DNA from: Agapanthus africanus
Lineage: Eukaryota; Streptophyta; Magnoliopsida; Asparagales; Amaryllidaceae
DNA length: 64,000 nt
Reading direction: 5' to 3'
Assembly (NCBI GenBank): GCA_030015575.1
Contig: CM057344.1
Span: 595,828,410 to 595,892,409 of the forward strand
Position 1 is the stretch's first letter. Each line of letters starts with the position of its first letter. A program made the position numbers and the translations under genes. Of this stretch, positions 33,583-41,785 are shown piece after piece. Under the pieces are notes generated by a model, which saw only the letters and a program-made list of their open reading frames with translations, ran no database searches and had not been told where the DNA came from.

Positions 33583-35640
33583 ATGCACTGCCCTTTTTAC
33601 GACGTGGACGGTCGGCGCTTAACGCGTCTTCGAGACGGAGTGTCCGTGGTAGATGTTTCCTTGGCCCGGAGCGATCTGGTTCCTGCTTTGTAGGAAGCCT
33701 GCACTGCCATTTTTGCGACGTGGACGGTCGACGCTCTGATCCGGAGCGATTTGGGTTCCCGATTTATGGGGAGCCTGCACTGCCGTTTTTTCGACATGGA
33801 CGGTCGACGCTCTGATCCGAGCGATTTGGGTTCCCGATTTGTGGGGAGCCTGCACTGCCCTTTTTGCGACCTGGATGGTCGACGCTCTGATCCGGAGCGA
33901 TTTGGTTTCCCGATTTGTGGGGAGCCTGCACTGCCCTTTTTGCGACATGGACGGTTGACACTGACCCGGAGCGATTTGGGTTCCCGATTTGTGGGGAGCC
34001 TGCACTGCCCGTTTTGCGACATGGAAGGTCGACGCTCTGATCCGGAGCGATTTGGGTTCCCGATTTGTAGGGAGCCTGCACTGCCCGTTTTACGACATGG
34101 ACGGTCGACGCTCTGATCCGGAGAGATTTGGGTTCCCGATTTGTGGGGAGCCTGCACTGCCCGTTTTGTGACATGGACGGTCGACGCTCTGATCCGGAGC
34201 GATTTGGGTTCCCGATTTTTGGGGAGCCTGCACTGCCCGTTTTACAACCTGAACGGTCGACGCTTGATGCGTCTCCGAGACGGAGTGTCCGTGGTAGACG
34301 TTTCCCTGGCCCGGAGTGATCTAGTTCCTGCTTTGTAGGAAGCCTGCACTACCCGTTTTGCGACATGGACGGTCGACGCTCTGATCCGGAGCGATTTAGG
34401 TTCCCGATTTGTGGGAAGCCTGCACTGCCCGTTTTGCGACATGAACGGTCGACGCTCTGATCCGGAGTGATTTGGGTTCCCGATTTGTGGGGAGCCTGCA
34501 CTGCCCGTTTTGCGACATGGACGGTCGACGCTCTGATCCGGAGCGATTTGGGTTCCCGATTTGAGGGGAGCCTGCACTGCCCTTTTTACGACCTGGACGG
34601 TCGATGCTCTGATCCGGAGCGATTTGGGTTCCCGATTTGTGGGGAGCCTGCACTGCCCGTTTTATGACATGGACGGTCGACGCTCTGATCCGGAGCGATT
34701 TGGGTTCCCGATTTGTAGGGAGCCTGCACTGCCCTTTTTACGACCTGGACGGTCGACGCTTGATGCATCTCCGAGACGGAGTGTCCGTGGTAGACGTTTC
34801 CCTGACCCGGAGCGATCTGGTTCCTGCTTTGTAGGAAGCCTGCACTGCCCTTTTCGCGACATGGACGGACGATGCTTGACGCGTCTCCGAGACGGAGTGT
34901 CCGTGGTAGACGTTTCCCTGACCCGGAGTGATCTGGTTCCTGTTTTGTAGGAAGCCTGCACTGCCCTTTTTACGACATGGACGGTCGACGCTTGACGCGT
35001 CTCCGAGATGGAGTGTCCGTGGTAGACGTTTTCCTGGCCCGGAGTGATCTGGTTCCTGCTTTGTAGGAAGCCTGCACTGCCCTTTTTACGACATGGACGG
35101 TCGACGCTTGACGCGTCTCCGAGACGGAGTGTCCGTGGTAGACGTTTCCCTGACCCGGAGTGATCTGGTTCCTGCTTTGTAGGAAGCCTGCAGTGCCCTT
35201 TTCGCGACATGGACGGTCGACGCTCTGATCCGGAGCGATTTGGGTTCCCGATTTGTGGGGAGCCAGCACTGCCCGTTTTGCGACATGGACGGTCGACGCT
35301 CTGATCCGGGGCGATTTGGGTTCCCGATTTGTGGGGAGCCTGCACTGCCCTTTTTACGACCTGGACGGTCGATGCTCTGATCCGGAGCGATTTGGGTTCC
35401 CGATTTGTGGGGAGCCTGCACTGCCCGTTTTGCGACATGGACGGTCGACGCTCTGATCCGGAGCGATTTGGGTTCCCGATTTGTGGGGAGCCTGCACTGC
35501 CCTTTTTCCGACCTGGACGGTCGACGCTTGATGCGTCTCCGAGACGGAGTGTCCGTGGTAGACGTTTCCCTGACCCGGAGCGATCTGGTTCCTGCTTTGT
35601 AGGAAGCCTGCACTGCCCTTTTCGCGACATGGACGGTCGA
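33583..35640 (-). repeat. Mixed 76-bp / 116-bp tandem array
   Basis: Two interleaved unit types share the block GCCTGCACTGCCCGTTTTGC and ATGGACGGTCGACGCT. The 116-bp type has an extra 40 bp including CGTCTCCGAGACGG, an inverted repeat; the 76-bp type lacks it. About 17 short and 7 long units. Period lengths are not multiples of three, yet long open frames occur on the element's sense strand (up to 322 codons at 34662-35630), encoding Arg/Ser/Gly/Pro-rich repeats. I treat these as repeat by-products. Pure 116-bp units recur in Element 3 at 41180-41690. Confidence 0.85.
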
Positions 35641-35689
35641 TGTTAGAATTGGTTGGTTTGATTTGTTTGATTTGAGTTGACATCAGCAT

Positions 35690-35930
35690 CGCTATACTGG
35701 AATATGGTACCAGAAGTGAATCATCATTTGTCTTTGAGAGGATTTGGGAATTGTTTTTTTTTTGTCGGCATTTGCACTGCCGCACTGGAATAATGCCAGG
35801 AGCAACTCATCTTTTGCCCCGGAAGGATTTGGGAATTGGTTTTTGTTTGGCATCTGCATTGCTGCACTGGAATAATGCCAGGAGCAACTCGTCATTTGCC
35901 CTGGGAGGATTTGGGAATTGGTGGCTTAGG
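35690..35930 (-). repeat. TCGCT boxes (three copies)
   Basis: Copies of the box at about 35690, 35780 and 35860, period about 80-90 bp, on the minus strand: TCGCT or a variant, CCTGG, then CCAG and AGCGATGC. Confidence 0.6.
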
Positions 35931-35967
35931 AGATAGGTTTAGATCCCCATCACCTAAGGCTTTTCAA

Positions 35968-36142
35968 TTTTATGGGCCGTAAGGGTCCCATAAAAGCATT
36001 TTCTCCCTACGAGTCGAAAGGATCTCGTAGGTGTATTTTCTCCTTAGGAGTCGTGGGGACTCCTAAGTGTGTTGCTCCTTTATGAGTCGTAAGGATCTCA
36101 CGCGGGAATTTTCTCCTCACAAAGTCGAGAGGACTTTGTGAG
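35968..36142 (-). repeat. Hairpin pentad array 4
   Basis: Five hairpins in reverse order to Element 1 on the plus strand, so the same order on the element's sense strand. Includes CTCACAAAGTC/GACTTTGTGAG, a perfect 11-bp stem at 36116-36142, and CTTAGGAG/CTCCTAAG. Confidence 0.8.
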
Positions 36143-36662
36143 TGCATTTCATCTCTTTTTTACGAGTTTGCGCCCTTTCGGGTTTTCACAAACTCGCCGG
36201 CAGTCCTGCTGTTTTTACTCACGGAGCCCTTTCGGGTTTTCATCCGTGCCCATTTTGCTTATGGACATACCATTTTTTATTTATTTATCTATTTATATAT
36301 ATATATTTTTTGATTTTTTTATTTTTGGTGGGACTTTGATTGTGGTCTCACCGGTAAGACTTGGGAGAGATAGGGATCGTTTTACGCCCGTGGATTGTAG
36401 ACGGTTTTGTAGGATGTATGATCCAGACCGTAGGGCCGGAAAAATTTCGGGACTTTGTTGGCGTCTGCATCGCTGCACTGGAATATGGTACCAGGAGCGA
36501 CTCATCATTCGCCACTTGGGATTTGAGTTTGGAGTTTGGTTGGCGTCTGCATCGCTGCACTGGAATGTGGTACCAGGAGCGACTCATCATTCGCCACTTG
36601 GGGATTAGGGAGCGATGGCTTAGGAGACAGGTTTAGATCCCTATCACCTAAGACTTTTCAAT
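36143..36662 (-). other. Post-gag-like block and TCGCT boxes
   Basis: No gene. 36143-36270 matches 8280-8422 of Element 1. 36270-36320 is AT-rich. Two TCGCT boxes lie at about 36465-36510 and 36548-36590, and the CCCGTGGATTGTA motif at about 36388. Confidence 0.55.
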
Positions 36663-36834
36663 TTTATAGGCCATGAGGGTCCCATAAAAGCATTTTCTCC
36701 CTGCGAGTCGTAAGGATCTCGCAGGTGCATTTTCTCCTTAGGAGTCATGAGGACCCCCAAGTGTGTTTTTCCTTTGTGAGTCGTAAGGATCCCACAAAGG
36801 TTTGTTCTCCTCATGTATCGTAAGGACACATGAG
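36663..36834 (-). repeat. Hairpin pentad array 5
   Basis: Five hairpins, including CTCATGT/ACATGAG (36810-36834) and CTGCGAG/CTCGCAG around 36701-36724. Confidence 0.75.
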
Positions 36835-37300
36835 TGGGTCTTCTCAATGGAGCATAACTCCAAAGGCGGAGACCAGCCGCGTAACTGGTGATTAGGTGGG
36901 GCATGAGGGTGATGAGAATTATTTGAGCCCGTGGATTGTATACGGTAGTCAATTTGGGGACTGGCCGTAGGGCTGGAAGAATTTTGGAAATTTGAATTTT
37001 TTTTGGCGTCTACATCGCTGCACTGGAATATGGTACCAGGAGCGACTCATCATTCGCCTTTGCTTTGTTTGTTTTTTGTTTTGTTTTATTTTTGTTTTAC
37101 CGCGATTGCTCTATCATTTCAGCTTTTCTTATCGTGAAGATCGCGATTGCTCTATCATTTCGGCTATTTATTCGCGGTTGCCCCATCATTTCAGCTTTAT
37201 TTTCATTTTTATTTTTACTCGCTGATTTTTATTGCGAGTTGCCCCATCATTTCGGCTTTTCTTTTTTGTATTTATTTATTTACACATTTTTTTTTACATT
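36835..37300 (-). repeat. TCGCT box and GGGCAA hairpin units
   Basis: TCGCT box at about 37015-37060, then (plus-strand view) repeated ATTGCTCTATCATTTCRGCT and ACTCGCTGATTTTTATTGCG AGT hairpins between 37098 and 37260. The motif GTGGATTGTATACGG lies at about 36930. Confidence 0.55.
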
Positions 37301-37780
37301 TCCAGTTTAAGGACTTAGAGGTCGATTGTTCCCAGTTTAATGACATGGTGGTCGATTGTTCCCAGTTTTATGACGTGGTGGTCGATTGTTCCCAGTTTAA
37401 CGACGTGGTGGTCCTCTGTTTCCAGTTTAACGACGTGGTGGTCATCTGTTTCCAGTTTAACGACGTAGAGGTCATCTGTTTCCAGTTTAACGACGTAGAG
37501 GTCATCTATTTCCAGTTTAACGACGTAGAGGTCATCTGTTTCCAGTTTAACGACGTGGTGGTCATCTGTTTCCAGTTTAACGACTTAGTGGTCATCTGTT
37601 TCCAGTTTAACGACGTGATGGTCATCTGTTTCCAGTTTAACGACGTAGAGGTCATCTGTTTCCAGTTTAACGACGTGGTGGTCATCTGTTTCCAGTTTAA
37701 AGACTTAGTGGTCATCTGTTTCCAGTTTAACGAAATAGAGGTCATCTGTTTCCAGTTTAACGACGTAGAGGTCATTGATG
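37301..37780 (-). repeat. 30-bp tandem array (about 16 units)
   Basis: Units of exactly 30 bp, on the minus strand TTAAACTGGAAACAGATGAC then CTCTACGTCG. Each is ten codons, so the frame is kept across the array. Variants alternate CTCTACG and CACCACG. Confidence 0.9.
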
Positions 37781-37844
37781 GAGCTTGCATGCGATGCCTT
37801 ATTACTTTGTCGGTGTTGATGGCCTTGCCCCCAGCTGGGGCCAA
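37506..37844 (-). CDS. Decapeptide-repeat ORF of Element 2 (SLNWKQMTxx)n
   Basis: First sizeable sense frame after the primer site, about 150 nt downstream of it. It starts MAPAGGKAINTDKVIRHRMQ and runs into the 30-bp array, giving about nine copies of SLNWKQMT(S/T)(T/K/I). It stops at TAG 37506-37508, a CAG to TAG change within a unit. The frame is open again beyond, so the ancestral frame was probably about 180 codons. It sits where gag would be. No known domain. Peptides with the same SLNW core are encoded by repeats in Elements 1 and 3. Translation is unproven. Confidence 0.4.
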   Translation of the reverse strand: MAPAGGKAINTDKVIRHRMQAPSMTSTSLNWKQMTSISLNWKQMTTKSLNWKQMTTTSLNWKQMTSTSLNWKQMTITSLNWKQMTTKSLNWKQMTTTSLNWKQMTSTSLNWK

Positions 37845-37997
37845 GGAAAGCCGTTCAAATACCGACTTGCGTTTGAAGATGGCAATTGGAAATTTTTAAC
37901 CCCTGCAAAAAGAAGCAATATTTCAGTACAGGTAATCAATCTATATTGATTGAGTTCGCATGAATATTTAACCCGAAATATGGGAAGAGAGATTGGT

Positions 37998-38016
37998 CCC
38001 ACCGGGCGTGCCAGAA
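37998..38016 (-). other. Element 2 primer-binding site
   Basis: Minus strand reads TGGCACGCCCGGTGGGACC just inside the LTR at 38019, two bases different from the site of Element 1. Confidence 0.85.
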
Positions 38017-38018
38017 TC

Positions 38019-39579
38019 TGTACGGTGTTTTTCGTCACCCCATTGAGATGGGAATACGCGCGCGCTTGTCAGGCGTACTACAGATTCCCCCTGCCTAGGG
38101 TAGGCCGGGGTTTATTGATTGTTGGGATCCGAATCTCCGGCAGCCGCGGACTAAGCTGCCGTTAATTACCCCTCACCTTTGGAGCGAGGGAACCTCCGAT
38201 TGACGGGTTATATTGGTCATGCGAACTCAATATGCAGTGTACGTGTGTTATGTTTTGAAAGGGGTTTTTTGGATATATCGGGAGCCACGCAAAGTTTTTA
38301 CGGGGGTCCCGCTACCCGGATAGCGGGCTGGGGGTCAAGGGGGCTAGCAGCCCCCTTGCGGGGTGCGGGGCAGCGCCCCGGCCTAAAATTTTTTGAGGGG
38401 AACAGTGTTGTGGAGTGTGTGTGTATATATGTATATATATGTGTATATATATATATATATATGCGTGTATATATATAAAAAGGGGGAAAAGACATCGAAA
38501 GGATGCGTGGGGCCAGCGCCTGGGCGCTTGAGCGCAAGCGCGCCACGTGTCGGCATGTGGGCGCTTTGCGCTTGAGCACAGAGTGCTGGAGCGCAAGCGC
38601 GCCACGTGTCGGCACGTGGGCGCTTTGCGCTCGGGCGCTGGGCGCTTGAGTGCAAGCGCGCCACGTGTCGGCACGTGGGCGCTTTGCGCTCGAGCGCAGA
38701 GGGCAGGAGCGCAAGTGCGCCACGTGTCGGCACGTGGGCGCTTTGCACTCGAGCACAGCGGGCTGGAGCGCAAGCGCGCCACGTGTCGGCACGTGGGTGC
38801 TTTTGCGCTCGAGCACAGGGCGCTGGAGCGCAAGCGCGCCACGTGTCGGCACGTGGGCGCTTTGCGCTCGAGCGCTAGCGCGCCGGCGAAGAAAAGGGAG
38901 CTTTTAGCCCCGGAAATTCTCTAAAGAGAAGATAGGGTGGAGCTAAACTCCTGAGATGTTTTGGGTTGATGAAGGGGGTTCTTCTTCTTCCTCTTCTGTT
39001 GGCTGGATCTTGGAGATCAAGAGATATGAGATTTTTAAAAATCTCTCCTTTTTAAGATCTGATGGCAGATCTGAGTTCCCCTTAGTGGGTTTTGTGGTAA
39101 AAAAACTATTTAGTTTTGAAAAAGGAAGAGTAAAACTCTTGATTTAATTCAAGAGAAAGAAGAAGGTTTTGGAACCTTGAGGAAGGAGAAAAGATCTCAG
39201 ATCTAATTTTTTTGGAGAGAATGAAAAGTATTACTTTATTCATCATCATTTTGCCTTATATAGGCTTACATATTTACATATAGCCCCTTGGGCTTTGCAA
39301 AAATGGCGTTTTGCCCATCCCATGGCTCATGTGCCATTTCATTTTTGCACATAAGCCATGGGCTTACAAAATATTGGCTTTACGCCCATTTTGCATACAT
39401 TAATGTATAAAAAATTACATAACAATTATTTATTACATGATTTTGTTGTTGGCATGGGGAGGCTGGCCGTGGGCTTGACTTGGGTATGGGCCCGCTTGAC
39501 CTGGGCTTGGGCCCACCTAGCTTGGGGGTTGACCTTGACTTTGACTCGGTCAACCGGGGTGTAAATTTTTACCCCAACA
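38019..39579 (-). repeat. Element 2 5' LTR
   Basis: 1561 bp, partner of 31796-33476. The 120-bp length difference equals two 59-bp units: six G-box units here (38515-38880) against eight. Minus-strand TATA box at 39256-39262. Confidence 0.9.
38515..38880 (-). repeat. 59-bp G-box array, six units
   Basis: Units start near 38531, 38590, 38650, 38709, 38768 and 38828. On the element strand the array lies about 380-750 bp downstream of the TATA box, so it would be inside the transcript. Confidence 0.92.
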
Positions 39580-39850
39580 CTCCTGATACCATATTCCAGT
39601 GCAGCGATGCAAACGCCGTCCAAAACTCAAATCCCCAACGGCGAATGATGAGTCGCTCCTGGTGCCATATTCCAGTGCAGCGATGCAGACGCCAACCAAA
39701 TTCTGAATGTCCCAACGGCGAATGATGAGTTGCTCCTGATACCATATTCCAGTGCAGCGATGCAGACGCCAACCAAATTCTAAATCTCCAAACGGCGAAT
39801 GATGAGTCACTTCTGGTACCATATTCCAGTGCAGCGATGCAGACGCCGAC
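39580..39850 (+). repeat. TCGCT boxes of Element 3
   Basis: Four copies, period about 70 bp, of CGAATGATGAGTCGCTCCTG, GTACCATATTCCAGTGCAGC and GATGC. The first is split by Element 2. Confidence 0.75.
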
Positions 39851-40011
39851 AATTTCCCAAAATTCTTCCAGCCCTACGGTTAGTCCCCAAATCGACTACC
39901 GTATACAATCTACGGGCTCAAATAATTCTCATCACACCCATGCCCTATCGCAATCACCAGTCACGCGACCGGTCTCCGCCCTTGGAATTATGCTCCATTT
40001 GGGAAGACCCA

Positions 40012-40216
40012 CTCATGTGTCCTCACTATACATGAGGAGAACAAACTTACGAGATCCTCTCGACTCGTAAGAAAACACCTTCGTGAGATCCTTATGACTC
40101 ACAAAGGAAAAACACACTTGGGAGTCCTCACGACTTCTAAGGAGAAAATACACCTACGGTATCCTTACGACTCGTAGGGAGAAAATGCTTTTATGGGACC
40201 CTTACGGCTCATAAAA
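40012..40216 (+). repeat. Hairpin array 6 (six hairpins)
   Basis: CTCATGT/ACATGAG, CTTACGAG/CTCGTAAG (perfect 8 bp), TCGTGAG/CTCACAA, CTTGGGAG/CTTCTAAG, CTACGGT/CTCGTAG and TTTTATGGG/CTCATAAAA, with loops ATCCTYNYGA or ACCCTTACGG. Confidence 0.8.
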
Positions 40217-40640
40217 TTGAAAAAGTCTTAGGTGATAGGGACCTAAACCCGTCTCCTGAGACATCGCTCCCCAACAGGGAAAGACAAATGATGAATTGCT
40301 CCTGGCACCTGTGCTTCAGTGTTAGCAACGCTGATGCCGGCCCCTACCCCTAAAATTACAAACTTCCGATCCAACAGACCCCTAAGTCGTTAAACTGGGA
40401 ACATATGACCTCTAAGTCGTTAAACTGGGAACAGATGACCCCTAAGTCGTTAAACTGGGAACGAGGGAAATCCCCTCACGGCAAATGATGATTCGCTCCT
40501 GGTACCATATTCCAGTGTAGCGATGTTGATGCCAAACCAAAACCAAAATCCCTAAATCCACTCATGGCAAATGATGATTCGCTCCTGGTACCATATTCCA
40601 GTATAGCGATGCTGATGTCAACCCAAATCAAATCAAACCA
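40217..40640 (+). repeat. Mixed repeats of Element 3 interior
   Basis: TCGCT boxes at about 40282, 40482 and 40566, and three 30-bp TAAACTGG units at 40378-40470 that read SLNWEHMTSK, SLNWEQMTPK and SLNWER in one frame. Confidence 0.6.
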
Positions 40641-41175
40641 ACAACCCCTGCGGCGGAATCATGCTTCGTCTCAGAGTGTACCCCATGCCGAAGTCATGCT
40701 TCGTCTCGGTGTATCTGCCTTCCCTGTCGGAATTATGCTTTGTCTCGGAATCAACCAATGACCTCCCTGTCGAAATTAAACTCCGCCTCGAAATCAAGTC
40801 GACCAGTGGCCTCCCGTCGGAATTATGCTCCGTCTCGGAATCAAGTCACCCAACAAGCTCTGCGTCAAAATCATGCTTCGTCTCAGAGTGCACCCCGTAT
40901 CGAAATCATGCTTCGCCTCGGTGTATCTGCCTTCCCTGTCGGAATTATGCTTTGGCTCGGAATCAACCAACGACCTCTCTGTCGGAATTATGCTCCACCT
41001 CGGAATCAAGTCAACCAGTGGCCTCCCGTCGGAATTATGCTCTGTCTCGGAATCAAGTCACCCAACAAGCTCCACGTCGGAATCATGCTTCGTCTCAGAG
41101 TGCACCCCGTGTCGAAATCATGCTTCGCCTCGGTGTATCTGCCTTCCCTGTTGGAATTATGCTTTGACTCGGAAT
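40640..41175 (+). repeat. 48-50-bp repeats in a 212-bp higher-order period
   Basis: Monomers of the type CGGAATTATGCTCCGTCTCG followed by GAATCAA. The marker GGTGTATCTGCCTTCCC recurs at 40708, 40920 and 41132, exactly 212 bp apart, so the array was amplified as four-monomer blocks. Confidence 0.8.
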
Positions 41176-41179
41176 CACG

Positions 41180-41690
41180 TCAACCGTCCATGTCGTAAAA
41201 TGGGCAGTGCCAACTTCCCACAAAGCGGGAACCAAATCACTCCATGCCGGGGAAACGTCTACCACGGACACTCCGTCTCGGAGACGCGTCAAGCATCGAC
41301 CGTCCATGTCATAAAAAGGACAGTGCCAGCTTCCCACAAAGCGGGAACCAAATCACTGCATGCCGGGGAAACGTCTACCACGGACACTCCGTCTCGAAGA
41401 CGCGTCAAGCATTGACCGTCCATGTCGTAAAAAGGGCAGTGCCAGCTTCCCACAAAGTGGGAACCAAATCACTCCGTGCCGGGGAAACGTCTACCACGGG
41501 CACTCCGCCTCGGAGACGCGTTAAGTGTCGACCGTCCATGTCGTAAAAAGGGCAGTGCCAGCTTCCCACAAAGCGGGAACCAAATTGCTCCGTGCCGGGG
41601 AAATGTCTACTACGGACACTCGTCCTCGGAGACGCGCCAAGCGTCGACCGTCTATGTCATAAAATGGGCAGTGCCGGCTTCCCAAAAACG
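41180..41690 (+). repeat. 116-bp tandem array, about 4.5 units
   Basis: ACCGTCCATGTCGTAAAA starts near 41183, 41299, 41415, 41531 and 41646. Same family as the long units of Element 2 (33583-35640), in the element's sense orientation. Confidence 0.88.
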
Positions 41691-41785
41691 GGAATCAAAT
41701 CAATTCGCCCCCACATGAAAGAAGATCCATCAATTTCATGCACACGACCCACATGCGCGGTGTGCATTTATTGATGGGGGCACTT

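Larger units (their letters stand above)
31796..39579 (-). mobile_element. Element 2: small non-autonomous LTR retrotransposon without gag or pol
   Basis: LTRs at 31796-33476 (3') and 38019-39579 (5'), with perfect 5-bp target duplications CTCCT (31791-31795 and 39580-39584). Orientation is fixed by the primer-binding site, which on the minus strand follows the LTR at 38016-37998. LTRs begin TGTTGGGG and end ACACCCTACA or ACACCGTACA on the minus strand. The 4.5-kb interior has no gag, RT or integrase. It holds a decapeptide-repeat frame, hairpin arrays, TCGCT boxes and a 2-kb tandem array. Shared primer site and shared non-coding blocks tie it to Element 1. Confidence 0.9.

Noticed and set aside
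34662..35630. 322-codon minus-strand frame as a real gene
   Set aside because: Made wholly of 76/116-bp repeat units whose lengths shift frame; no domain. Kept only as a low-interest finding.
37301..37780. Regular 30-bp repeats that resemble a CRISPR array
   Set aside because: Units are directly tandem with no unique spacers, lie inside a plant retrotransposon and keep a reading frame.
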